Origin: a bacterium
GTDB lineage: Bacteria; Patescibacteriota; Saccharimonadia; Saccharimonadales; Saccharimonadaceae
Direction of reading: 5' to 3'
Assembly: GCA_021847685.1 (NCBI GenBank)
Contig: JAJZQE010000010.1
Coordinates: 1 to 13,306, forward strand
Length of the DNA: 13,306 bases
This document shows positions 4,761-11,726 of this stretch, one piece after another. The position numbers were made by a program, and so were the translations under genes. Numbering within the stretch: the stretch's first letter is position 1; each line of letters begins with the position of its first letter. The notes beneath the pieces are model-generated. The model searched no databases. It was not told the DNA's origin and worked only from the letters and a program-made list of their open reading frames with translations.

Positions 4761-5252
4761 GTGAGTTGGTACCATCCTTCTTCCATATTAGATAAAGTTT
4801 TTGAGGGCGGTATTCTGCTGAAGGGTATTAGCGGTGCCTTAGAGTTTATAGGTGGCGCACTACTGTTTTTTGTCAGCCCGGCCTCGATCCATAATTTTAT
4901 TGTTTTTATTACGCACCGCGAGCTGCTGGCTGATCCGCATGATTTATTTGCTAATATACTGCTAAATTCGACTCAACATATCGGCGGTAGTCGCGCATTT
5001 TTGATTATATATTTATGGATTCACGCCACAATTAAGTTAGTTGCGGTGATTGGTATCCTTAAAAATCAACTTTGGGCTTATCCGTTTTCATTGATTACCC
5101 TAGGTGCTCTTATGCTGTATCAGATTTATACGATCGCATTTGTCAGTGTATCTATCGGTATGATCTTACTGACGGTTTTTGACATCTTTATTTTGTGGTT
5201 AATTCTGCGCGAGTACAAGATTGTTCGAAAAAATCTTGAAGTGCAAGCGTGA
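4761..5252 (+). CDS. DUF2127 family predicted membrane protein
   Basis: A 163-aa protein with four hydrophobic segments, at about residues 16-45 (ILLKGISGALEFIGGALLFFV), 88-102, 108-126 and 130-150. The opening 'LLKG..GALEFIGG' pattern and the overall layout match DUF2127, a family of small inner-membrane proteins of unknown function. The GTG start is chosen because a canonical GGAGG (4749-4753) lies 7 nt upstream and no in-frame ATG is better placed. The C-terminal tail (REYKIVRKNLEVQA) is basic and presumably cytoplasmic. Its stop codon lies inside the -35 box of the next operon, so it probably forms its own unit. Confidence 0.85.
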   Translation: MSWYHPSSILDKVFEGGILLKGISGALEFIGGALLFFVSPASIHNFIVFITHRELLADPHDLFANILLNSTQHIGGSRAFLIIYLWIHATIKLVAVIGILKNQLWAYPFSLITLGALMLYQIYTIAFVSVSIGMILLTVFDIFILWLILREYKIVRKNLEVQA

Positions 5253-5277
5253 CACAGATTACTATATATAGTATACT
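5249..5277 (+). promoter_or_regulatory. Sigma70-type promoter for rhodanese-folD
   Basis: GTGACA (5249-5254, 5 of 6 to consensus) and TATACT (5272-5277) are 17 nt apart. The -35 overlaps the TGA stop of the DUF2127 gene. The expected start near 5284 leaves a leader of about 24 nt with GGAGAG before the ATG at 5308. Confidence 0.65.
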
Positions 5278-5307
5278 AAAGCTATCTATAAATTGACGGA
5301 GAGTTAA

Positions 5308-5568
5308 ATGAATAATGTAATTATCGATGTTCGTGAACCATTCGAATTTGCAACTGGTCATGTCAAAGGCGCCCTTAATATCCCGCCGCAAAAATTAATG
5401 GGTGGGGCTAAACAATTGGCTGACGTTCCCAAAGATGCCAATATTATTGTTTATTGCCGAACCGGTAGTCGCTCGAACGTGGCGGCTCATATTTTACACG
5501 GTCTTGGTTATACCAATGTGACAAATGGAATCAACAAAGAACAGGTTGAGGCTAGGTTCATCCGCTAG
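5308..5568 (+). CDS. Single-domain rhodanese (sulfurtransferase-like)
   Basis: An 86-aa stand-alone rhodanese domain of the GlpE/PspE type. It starts with the usual IIDVREPFEFATGHVKGALNIP (residues 5-26), where Arg9 and the GH.KGA.NIP motif are hallmark positions. The active-site loop is CRTGSRS with Cys50 as the persulfide-carrying residue, and the domain ends with GYTNVTNG. It is expected to move sulfane sulfur between small thiols or protein partners in the cytoplasm; the acceptor is unknown. At 86 aa it is slightly shorter than GlpE (about 108). It begins an operon with folD (20 nt gap) behind its own promoter, and GGAG precedes the ATG. A link between sulfur transfer and folate metabolism is suggested only by position. 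Confidence 0.92.
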   Translation: MNNVIIDVREPFEFATGHVKGALNIPPQKLMGGAKQLADVPKDANIIVYCRTGSRSNVAAHILHGLGYTNVTNGINKEQVEARFIR

Positions 5569-5588
5569 TATTTGATAAGCTAGGGAAG

Positions 5589-6419
5589 ATGAAGATTTTA
5601 GACGGACTAGAGCTTTCGGGCTATATTAAAGAACGCCAACTTAAACAAGTTAGGGCGCTGCGTCAATCATGGCGTGTTTTTCCGCGTCTGGCGATTATCA
5701 TGACCATTGATAGTCCGGTGATTGATACCTATGTCCGTCTTAAAAAAGCCTACGGCGAGGATATTGGCATTGAGGTTGATATTCACAAAACTGATCAAGC
5801 GCAACTTATGAATCTGATTACGACGCTTAACCAAGACGAAACGGTCCATGGCATTATTATTCAATTACCGCTGGCTGATATGAGCGCGGTTGAGGCGACC
5901 GTTAACGCCGTCGCCAAAGAAAAAGACGTCGATGGACTAAGTGACGACAGTATTTTTACACCGGCGACCGCGATGGCAATTGATTGGCTGCTGGCTGGTT
6001 ACAACGTGACTCTACCAGATAAAACAATTGCGATTGTTGGGAATGGTCGTTTGGTCGGTGCGCCACTGGCAAAACTTTGGCGCCAGCAGGGACTTGAAAA
6101 AATTACAGTTTATGATGATAAAACGCTAGATCTAGCGTCTGAACTCCAAAAAGCCGATTTAATCGTAACGGCAACTGGCGTACCGGGATTAATTACACGC
6201 GCCATGGTTAAACCGGGTGTTGTGGTAGTTGACGCTGGTACAGCTTCAGAGCACGGCAAGATTGTCGGTGATTTGGCGCCTGAGGTGCGAGAATTGGATG
6301 ATATCACGCTGACACCAATTAAAGGTGGCGTCGGCCCGCTAACGGTTGCGGCGCTATTTGATAATGTTATTCGAGCCGCTCGGGTTGTGGCTGATCAAAA
6401 AGGTCAACAGGATCTTTAG
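5589..6419 (+). CDS. folD: Bifunctional methylenetetrahydrofolate dehydrogenase/cyclohydrolase FolD
   Basis: FolD interconverts 5,10-methylene-THF and 10-formyl-THF (NADP-linked oxidation, then hydrolysis), feeding one-carbon units to purine and formyl-Met synthesis. The 276-aa length is normal. Visible motifs are YVRLK with Tyr48 and catalytic Lys52, GIIIQLPL (about 89-96), KDVDGL (about 112-117), the Rossmann motif VGNGRLVGAP (about 150-159), ATGVPG (about 195), and the signature PIKGGVGPLTVAALFDN (about 244-260). Several usually conserved spots differ. The G.-PAS element before the catalytic Tyr reads TIDSPVIDT, the CTP.G motif reads FTPATA, and the GRS of the NADP loop reads GNGRLVG, so cofactor preference may be altered. 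The ATG at 5589 follows AGGGAAG with short spacing. It is second in the rhodanese operon. Confidence 0.93.
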   Translation: MKILDGLELSGYIKERQLKQVRALRQSWRVFPRLAIIMTIDSPVIDTYVRLKKAYGEDIGIEVDIHKTDQAQLMNLITTLNQDETVHGIIIQLPLADMSAVEATVNAVAKEKDVDGLSDDSIFTPATAMAIDWLLAGYNVTLPDKTIAIVGNGRLVGAPLAKLWRQQGLEKITVYDDKTLDLASELQKADLIVTATGVPGLITRAMVKPGVVVVDAGTASEHGKIVGDLAPEVRELDDITLTPIKGGVGPLTVAALFDNVIRAARVVADQKGQQDL

Positions 6420-6423
6420 GTAA

Positions 6424-6500
6424 ATTATAGATTTTGGATTATAGATTTTAGGCTAGACATAATTGCAGGTCGGCAACTTATCCTATAATCCATAATCTAA
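6424..6500. terminator. Inverted repeat between convergent folD and response-regulator genes
   Basis: Bases 6428-6444 (TAGATTTTGGATTATAG) pair with 6483-6499 with one mismatch across a 38-nt loop. The left arm overlaps a direct 12-nt repeat, ATTATAGATTTT, at 6424-6435 and 6438-6449 (14-nt period). Placed between two converging genes, it could act as a bidirectional terminator, although the stem is AT-rich and the loop large. Confidence 0.4.
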
Positions 6501-6510
6501 TATCTATCTT

Positions 6511-6879
6511 CTACTGCGACAAAGCTTCCTTGACGCGCTGAACTACTTGGCGTGGCGTTAAGTCAGCCTTAACGATATAGCTGTGAATACCAAGGCTACG
6601 AATGTCTTTTGGCGATTCTTCCTCACCCATGTTAGTCAGAATAATAATCGGAATAGTCTTACCCCAATCTGATCCGCGAATAATCCGCAGAGCTTCAGCG
6701 CCGTCCATTTCGGGCATCTGAAGGTCAAGTAGAATCATGTCAGGCTTAAAGGCTTCGGCGAGGGCGACGCCACGTTTGCCATCACCGGCCAATTGAACCT
6801 CAAAGCCGTCAGCTTCGAATTTCATACGATACATCTGGCTGATAACTTGGTCGTCTTCGATGATTGCTATTTTGGTCAT
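6511..6879 (-). CDS. Single-domain response regulator (CheY-like receiver)
   Basis: A 122-aa receiver with no output domain. All functional positions are present: the acidic pair Asp9-Asp10, phospho-acceptor Asp52 in LLDLQMPEMDG, Thr82 in ILTNM, Tyr101, and Lys104 in YIVKAD. It would be phosphorylated by a histidine kinase and act by protein-protein contact, not by binding DNA. The nearest kinase lies at 7635-9785, on the other side of the divergent synthase-like gene, and is the obvious partner by position only. The ATG follows a -10 box (TAACAT, minus strand 6886-6891) by exactly 6 nt, so the transcript is probably leaderless. The stop is near the inverted repeat shared with folD. Confidence 0.95.
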   Translation of the reverse strand: MTKIAIIEDDQVISQMYRMKFEADGFEVQLAGDGKRGVALAEAFKPDMILLDLQMPEMDGAEALRIIRGSDWGKTIPIIILTNMGEEESPKDIRSLGIHSYIVKADLTPRQVVQRVKEALSQ

Positions 6880-6885
6880 GCTTTG

Positions 6886-6914
6886 ATGTTACAATGAATT
6901 CATGATCATTTCTA
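6886..6914 (-). promoter_or_regulatory. Leaderless promoter of the response regulator, with nearby palindromes
   Basis: On the minus strand TAGAAA (6909-6914) and TAACAT (6886-6891) are 17 nt apart, and the ATG begins 6 nt after the -10. The spacer contains two overlapping palindromes, ATGAATTCAT (6894-6903) and ATGATCAT (6902-6909). They lie between the divergent signalling genes and could be an operator controlling both. Confidence 0.45.
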
Positions 6915-6939
6915 GTAGCAACGGATGTAAATTAGCGAT

Positions 6940-7638
6940 ATGACAATGACCGAGATGGAAGCAGAACGAATCACGCCAGCTACCGACAGCATGGTTACAG
7001 CCAGTGTTTTTGAGAATGGTGAAATCCCTGATGACCTGTTGGATTTGCGCAAGAAGTTTGTCGTCAGCAGGGGGTGGCTAGAATATGGCCCCGATAGACC
7101 TGATGACCGAGATGAATATGACGATAATCCAGCGACTATACATGTTGTTTCGTGCAGTACTGAAGGTCAGCCAATTGCTGCACTGCGCATCACTCCAGTC
7201 GAGTCGGTAGCCGAGTCCTTGAGTTATGGAATGCTCCGTCCAGCAATACAAGCGGAAGTGATTGAGAGTCAGTTGCTGCCAAGTGGTAATTATGCGATGT
7301 TTGACATGACTAGGTTAGTTGTAGATCCTGACATGGAACGAAGAGTGACTATCCCAGAAATAGCTAATATTATAGGTGTAGCAGAGAAACAGTCGGTGCT
7401 TCACTCTGATGGCAAGACTGTGATGTGGGTCTTTGCGGTTGACGGCGTTTTTGCAAAATTTCTCGAACGTACTGAAATGATTGTTCATATCATCGCAAAA
7501 GACGACTCTGGTGCTAAAACAATGTTTGGTTATGCTTTTCCATCTGAAGTTAAAAAACGGCATTTAGCGAACACGGATGAAAAGAGAGCAGATACATTTG
7601 GTATGGCCGCTGTAAGGGCTTCGGGGGTTCCGGATTGA
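6940..7638 (+). CDS. LuxI-like acyl-homoserine-lactone-synthase family acyltransferase (GNAT fold)
   Basis: A 232-aa cytosolic protein. Residues 33-130 follow the spacing of the invariant LuxI positions R24-F28-W34-D45-D48-R69-E101-R104. Here they are Arg37, Phe40, Trp46, Asp58, Asp61 (DRDEYD), Arg83 (AALRITP), and Asp122 with Arg125 (FDMTRLVVDP), Asp replacing the usual Glu. The YGMLRPAI stretch (96-103) matches the 'mL...F' segment. LuxI enzymes join an acyl group from acyl-ACP or acyl-CoA to S-adenosylmethionine to make a diffusible signal; FeeM-like N-acyl amino acid synthases share the fold. The C-terminal 45 residues look family-specific. No strong ribosome site is seen, but a weak -10 (TAAATT, 6928-6933) lies 6 nt before the ATG. 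Its TGA overlaps the TTG start of the kinase gene, so the two are translationally coupled. Family membership is inferred from motif spacing; the product is unknown. Confidence 0.7.
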   Translation: MTMTEMEAERITPATDSMVTASVFENGEIPDDLLDLRKKFVVSRGWLEYGPDRPDDRDEYDDNPATIHVVSCSTEGQPIAALRITPVESVAESLSYGMLRPAIQAEVIESQLLPSGNYAMFDMTRLVVDPDMERRVTIPEIANIIGVAEKQSVLHSDGKTVMWVFAVDGVFAKFLERTEMIVHIIAKDDSGAKTMFGYAFPSEVKKRHLANTDEKRADTFGMAAVRASGVPD

Positions 7639-9785
7639 ATCTAGCGACATCAATCACAGCACTGGTGGGGGCGCTAATTATAGTTGTCGGCTTTGCTACG
7701 TGGTACAACTCCAAAAGAAGTGTTGAGGGGCGCAGTTTCTTATTTTTGACGATTTTTGTGGCACTTTGGATAGCTGGCAATCTAATTTATAACTGGCCTG
7801 GGGCGGGCGATTTACGTTACGGCGTCGCGCTTTTTAGTTATGCGGCAGCTATGTCGATGGCGACGCAAATATATTCATTTAGTTTAATTTTTAAAAAAGG
7901 CAAATTGTCGCCATTTGATAAACGACTAGTTTGGGCTGGTCACTTGGCGGCTGTGTTGTCGGCAATTCCTGGGTTGATTGCATATGGTGTAAACGGTGTT
8001 TCAATTATGACCCATACGGTATTTTTGGCATTTTACGGTGGGATACTTACAGCCTATCTGCTGTCGGCGCTCTATGTATTAATATCGGTCATTAGGTTTG
8101 GCGCAAAGACTCGGCGCCTGCAGGCAACAAGTATTGTAAAGGGTATCATAGGGGCGATGTTGGTTGGGCTGGTCTTCAATTTAGTATTTCCTATCCTCGG
8201 TGTATATGACTACACAATTATTGGGCCATCGGGTGCTGGTCTTTTTATATTTGCGGTATCTTATTCAATTGTAAAGAATAATCTGTTTGATATTCGTCTT
8301 GCTGTCGTTCGTTCGGTTTCTTATGCGGCCTCAATGGCTACACTCGCAACACTGTATTTCTTTGTGATATTAGTATTGTCTTCATGGTTTTTGCATAAGC
8401 CAGTCGATACTACCGTTTCGATTTACATAGTCGTCTCGCTTATCTCGGCATTGATTTTTCAGCCGGTTAAAAGGTTCTTTGACAAGGTTACAAGCCGCGT
8501 ATTTTATAGAAATACCTATGATACAGATACGTTTTTTGCCAATTTAAATCGCTTACTGGCGCAGACGTCAGATCTACGATTTTTACTGGAAAGGGTCGCG
8601 GTAGAGATTAATAACACCCTAAATGGCGGTCAGGCCTTCTTTTTTGTATATACGGCCAGTGGTACCCGTGACGGTAGTTATATTACAGCAGGAACGGTGA
8701 AGCATAGTCGGGTTCCGGTTGCTGATATCCGCGCATTGGATGGCTATGTCTTTAGCGGCGGGGGTGCTCCGATTTTAGTCGACCAGATAGATAGCATAGA
8801 CAGCTCACTTCACCGTCTGTTGATGAGCCATCGTATCGCTATTGCCTTGCCACTAGTCAAAGACAAGGTGGTTGTAGGCTATTTTATGCTTGGCGATCGA
8901 CGTAGCGGTGGCTATCAGGCAAGAGATATTCGCCTACTAGCTACCATTTCGGGCGAGCTGATTATCGCCATTGAAAACGCTTTGTCTATTCAGCAAATTA
9001 AACAGCTAAATGCCAATCTTCAGCAGCGAATCGACAGCGCGACTAGCGAACTGCGCGCTAGTAATGCCCAGTTGCATCGTCTGGACGAGGCCAAGGACGA
9101 ATTTGTCAGTATGGCTAGCCACCAGTTGCGGACGCCACTGACTAGTGTTAAGGGCTACATCAGCATGGTGCTTGAAGGTGACGCCGGCAAGATAACGCCG
9201 ATGCAAAAACATCTGCTTAACGAAGCCTTTATTAGTAGTGAACGAATGGTGCACCTAATTAGTGACTTTTTGAACGTTTCGCGCCTACAAACTGGTAAGT
9301 TTTTGATTGATACTCGGCCGATTAATCTGGCCAAGCTTGTCGAGGAAGAGTTGGACGGGCTGGCTACAAATGCCAGTTCGCGTAATTTGAAATTCGCGTA
9401 CACAGCACCAAAGAAGTTTCCGATGCTTGAGCTTGACGAGGGTAAAATGCGTCAGGTAATTATGAACTTTGCCGATAATGCTATTTATTATTCAAAAGAA
9501 GGCATGACTATCGAGGTAGCTTTAAAAATCGAAGGCGATCGATGTCAATTTACAGTTAAAGACAAGGGGATTGGCGTGCCGGCTAGCGAGCAGGCGCAGT
9601 TATTTACGAAATTTTACCGAGCGACGAATGCTCGTCGTCAGCGGCCTGATGGTACCGGAGTTGGCCTTTTCTTGGCTAAAAAGGTCATCAACGCCCATGG
9701 CGGCAATGTTATTTTTGAATCTGAAGAGGGCAAGGGCAGTACGTTTGGCTTCAGCTTGCCGCTAAAACCAATTAAGCGCCGCTAA
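7635..9785 (+). CDS. Membrane sensor histidine kinase (about 9 TM, GAF, HisKA, HATPase_c)
   Basis: A 716-aa protein. The first ~225 residues hold seven hydrophobic segments resembling the 7TM N-terminal sensor of histidine kinases. Two more follow (about 233-252 and 258-278), after the linker VKNNLFDIRLAVVRSV. Residues ~300-455 form a GAF-like domain (LLERVAVEINNTL...ALPLVKDKVVVGYFMLGDRR...IENAL). A coiled coil runs over about 457-490. HisKA carries His496 in SHQLRTPL. HATPase_c shows the N box NFADN (Asn615), the G1 box DKGIGV (643-648), the F box FTKFYRA and the G2 box GTGVGLFLAKKV (673-684). All catalytic motifs are intact. The TTG start at 7635 overlaps the upstream stop (TTGA), with GGGGG 7 nt before it, and TM1 begins almost at once. 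A multi-pass sensor suits a lipophilic or membrane ligand. The gene ends tail-to-tail with the next, overlapping it by 14 nt. Confidence 0.95.
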   Translation: MNLATSITALVGALIIVVGFATWYNSKRSVEGRSFLFLTIFVALWIAGNLIYNWPGAGDLRYGVALFSYAAAMSMATQIYSFSLIFKKGKLSPFDKRLVWAGHLAAVLSAIPGLIAYGVNGVSIMTHTVFLAFYGGILTAYLLSALYVLISVIRFGAKTRRLQATSIVKGIIGAMLVGLVFNLVFPILGVYDYTIIGPSGAGLFIFAVSYSIVKNNLFDIRLAVVRSVSYAASMATLATLYFFVILVLSSWFLHKPVDTTVSIYIVVSLISALIFQPVKRFFDKVTSRVFYRNTYDTDTFFANLNRLLAQTSDLRFLLERVAVEINNTLNGGQAFFFVYTASGTRDGSYITAGTVKHSRVPVADIRALDGYVFSGGGAPILVDQIDSIDSSLHRLLMSHRIAIALPLVKDKVVVGYFMLGDRRSGGYQARDIRLLATISGELIIAIENALSIQQIKQLNANLQQRIDSATSELRASNAQLHRLDEAKDEFVSMASHQLRTPLTSVKGYISMVLEGDAGKITPMQKHLLNEAFISSERMVHLISDFLNVSRLQTGKFLIDTRPINLAKLVEEELDGLATNASSRNLKFAYTAPKKFPMLELDEGKMRQVIMNFADNAIYYSKEGMTIEVALKIEGDRCQFTVKDKGIGVPASEQAQLFTKFYRATNARRQRPDGTGVGLFLAKKVINAHGGNVIFESEEGKGSTFGFSLPLKPIKRR

Positions 9786-9993
9786 AGACCCGAATCATTT
9801 CAAAGATAAACCAAACAACCAGAATAACTACGCCGCTGGTGATAAGGATTGGTTTAAGAGTACTTTTTCGGTCAAACCACCACTGCGAAAGCTTGTTGCG
9901 ATCAGCCGCTTCAATCCGCGTTATGACTGGTCGGCTAACCGAGGCGTCGGCACCACTATAGACTTTATTGCGTTTCTTTTTTTGCTTGCTCAT
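9772..9993 (-). CDS. Small single-pass membrane protein, 73 aa
   Basis: The product begins MSKQKKKRNKVYSG, a very basic tail, and ends with one hydrophobic helix at about residues 48-70 (LITSGVVILVVWFIFEMI). This gives a cytoplasmic N-terminus with a C-terminal tail anchor. No family is recognised; small proteins of this layout are often accessory subunits of membrane complexes. A TTG in the same frame at 10011 would add six residues, but the ATG at 9993 lies exactly 6 nt after TATACT (minus strand 10000-10005), so a leaderless start there is preferred. The 3' end overlaps the histidine kinase gene by 14 nt in antisense, with no terminator visible between them. Confidence 0.7.
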   Translation of the reverse strand: MSKQKKKRNKVYSGADASVSRPVITRIEAADRNKLSQWWFDRKSTLKPILITSGVVILVVWFIFEMIRVFSGA

Positions 9994-9999
9994 ACTTTT

Positions 10000-10005
10000 A
10001 GTATA
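10000..10005 (-). promoter_or_regulatory. -10 box of a leaderless promoter (73-aa membrane protein)
   Basis: TATACT on the minus strand ends 6 nt before the ATG at 9993, the same geometry and hexamer as the DUF5995 gene. It lies directly downstream of the terminator at 10011-10039. Confidence 0.5.
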
Positions 10006-10010
10006 TAACA

Positions 10011-10039
10011 AGATAACCCCGCGGATGGCGGGGTTATCT
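10011..10039 (-). terminator. Rho-independent terminator of the surface-protein gene
   Basis: AGATAACCCCGC (10011-10022) and GCGGGGTTATCT (10028-10039) form a perfect 12-bp stem with a 5-nt loop. It lies 44 nt downstream of the minus-strand surface-protein gene and is followed in that direction by a T-rich stretch that doubles as the next gene's promoter. Confidence 0.8.
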
Positions 10040-10082
10040 GTTAAGTCTGAATCTCTTCAGAAATGAGGAGCGGTCAGACTCT

Positions 10083-11447
10083 TTATAGGCCTAAGGTAGC
10101 ACGACGGCTAGCAACGTAATAACCGATGCTTGCAATCAGTGAACCAAGACCAAGGAACGTAGCAACGCCAGTACCAATACCAGTATGAGGAAGCTCTGGT
10201 GGAGTGGTAGGAGGTGTTACAGGAGGAGTAGGTGTAGTTGTACACTTACTCAAATCCTTGGTGTACTTGGTTGAATCGAAACTAGTGTCAGGAATTGTGA
10301 CAATTGTATTTGTCGTTAGATCACAGACGCTAATTTGATTTGGTTGGCAAACTTTACTTACGGTTACATTAGCGGTGTCTTGCTTTGATCCGTTAGCCGT
10401 CTCAACAGTTGCAGTATTTACAAGAGTTGAATTGCCACATGGTAGCGTGCTATCAGCCGCAACTTTTGCGCTAAACTTAACGAAAGCGTTTGAACCAGCT
10501 GTGTAGTTACCGATATTTACACCGGTTCCAGTGGTTAAGCCGTCGTTAATTGTCTTGCCGTTAGGGTTAGTAGTGTTCTTTACTTGAGTCGAACCATTAA
10601 CATAGCTGATTCCGGCTGGCAATGTGTCTTTAACGACAACGTTGTCTTGTTCGGTTGTACCAGTATTTTGGTATTGAATCATGTATTCAACGGTGTCACC
10701 GGCTTTAGCGGCAACGGTTTTGCTCCAGTTAGTTGTTCCGGCAAGACGAACTTGCTTTTGAACTGTGAAGTTTGGCTGCTCGGCCTTAACACGGAAGGTT
10801 ACATAACCGGCGTATTGGTTACAGCCAGGTAGGTCACCGTTTAGGGCGTCGTAGCCGATTGGTGCACCGGTAGTTACGATATTGTTTGACATGGTTTGGC
10901 CATCAACAGCACCAAAGCTGTGGATTGTGGCTGAATCTGGAACGTACCTAAGGGCGATGTCGCCACCGGTTGTATTCGAGAAAGTTACGTCATCCCATAC
11001 TTGGGTTGGGTTGGCATTGGTTGCACCGACGTATCCGACGGCTTTTGCGCTACCATTATTAGCAACCACGGCAGGGATTTGAGCCTTGACGTATGCGCCA
11101 TGAGCGATACCGCTACCATCAGCGTTTAGGCTGCTAGAAGCATTGTTGTGGAAGTATACGAAAACAACGTATTCCTTACCGGCTGCCAGTGAAATACTGT
11201 CAGCATAAGTTGTGTTACTTGCAGCTGCATCGCGAACTTGAACGAAATTACGTTCGTCACCCTGGGTTGGGTTGTCGGTAATTGAGTTAAATGTTACGTA
11301 GTTTGCAGGTGCGGCGGTTGTAAATGTTTGGCGACTTGGGCCCCAAGCAAATAGAGAAGCTGGCACAATGATTGCGGCTGCAATTATTGCAATAGCGGCA
11401 CTAAGGCGCTTAGGAGCTTTGTGTAAAACTGTTGAAAGCTTATTCAT
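10083..11447 (-). CDS. LPxTG-anchored surface protein with DUF11 domain
   Basis: A 454-aa exported protein. It has a Lys/Arg-rich start and hydrophobic signal (about residues 15-34, ending SLFA), then a beta-rich N-terminal region (35-220). A DUF11 repeat domain follows (about 226-370) with the hallmark GDTVEYMIQYQNTGTTEQDN and VVVKDTLPAGISYVNGS. Next is a Cys-containing linker and a Thr/Pro-rich wall-spanning stretch (PTPPVTPPTTPP). At the end are the sorting signal LPHTG (419-423), a hydrophobic helix and the tail ASRRATLGL. A sortase would cut between Thr and Gly and attach the protein to the cell wall, where it may support adhesion to a host or other surface. The ATG follows AAGGAGT by 4 nt, and the promoter is at 11488-11493. 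No sortase gene is in the window. This layout is common in Saccharibacteria and Gram-positive bacteria. Confidence 0.93.
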   Translation of the reverse strand: MNKLSTVLHKAPKRLSAAIAIIAAAIIVPASLFAWGPSRQTFTTAAPANYVTFNSITDNPTQGDERNFVQVRDAAASNTTYADSISLAAGKEYVVFVYFHNNASSSLNADGSGIAHGAYVKAQIPAVVANNGSAKAVGYVGATNANPTQVWDDVTFSNTTGGDIALRYVPDSATIHSFGAVDGQTMSNNIVTTGAPIGYDALNGDLPGCNQYAGYVTFRVKAEQPNFTVQKQVRLAGTTNWSKTVAAKAGDTVEYMIQYQNTGTTEQDNVVVKDTLPAGISYVNGSTQVKNTTNPNGKTINDGLTTGTGVNIGNYTAGSNAFVKFSAKVAADSTLPCGNSTLVNTATVETANGSKQDTANVTVSKVCQPNQISVCDLTTNTIVTIPDTSFDSTKYTKDLSKCTTTPTPPVTPPTTPPELPHTGIGTGVATFLGLGSLIASIGYYVASRRATLGL

Positions 11448-11487
11448 AGCTACTCCTTTTTCTTGATTTATCTCGCAGAAAAATCAA

Positions 11488-11517
11488 ATTATAATTAAAA
11501 TTTACATGATCGTTGAA
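11488..11517 (-). promoter_or_regulatory. Promoter of the DUF11/LPxTG gene
   Basis: On the minus strand a perfect TATAAT (11488-11493) lies 40 nt before the start codon. A weak -35, TTCAAC (11512-11517), is 18 nt upstream. The leader carries a strong ribosome site (AAGGAGT). Confidence 0.5.
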
Positions 11518-11589
11518 GGGTCTGACCAAATTGTTAAATAGGTTACAAATCAGATCATTACAACGTGCACGTCGAATCATATAGATTCA

Positions 11590-11646
11590 CAAGGAATCTT
11601 CTCGACTGTGAGCGCATAAAGCTCTCGAACAGGAAAAGATTCCTTG
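11590..11646. other. Structured 57-nt inverted-repeat element in the 279-nt intergenic stretch
   Basis: CAAGGAATCTT (11590-11600) pairs perfectly with AAGATTCCTTG (11636-11646). Inside, CTGT/ACAG (11606-11609 with 11629-11632) and GAGC/GCTC (11610-11613 with 11621-11624) extend the fold around the loop GCATAAA. There is no T-tract on either strand to make it an ordinary terminator. It lies between two minus-strand genes, upstream of the DUF11 gene's promoter. It could be a small RNA, a regulatory hairpin or a short palindromic repeat. The remainder of 11448-11726 shows only the promoter and the terminator listed separately. Confidence 0.45.
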
Positions 11647-11677
11647 GATAAAACATAAAACACTATCAAAATACCCA

Positions 11678-11721
11678 TGTCTGGGTGCGCTAGGAACCGA
11701 AGTCCCCGACGCACCCAGACA
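11678..11721 (-). terminator. Strong terminator with UUCG tetraloop
   Basis: On the minus strand TGTCTGGGTGCG (11710-11721) pairs perfectly with CGCACCCAGACA (11678-11689). An inner GGGGAC-UUCG-GUUCCU stem closes with the very stable C(UUCG)G loop. TATTTTGATAG follows. It starts 6 nt after the secreted-protein gene ends. Confidence 0.85.
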
Positions 11722-11726
11722 GAGCA

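Noticed and set aside
9772..10011. TTG start at 10011 for the small membrane protein
   Set aside because: It lies upstream of the -10 box and inside the preceding terminator region; the ATG at 9993 has the leaderless spacing seen in other genes here.
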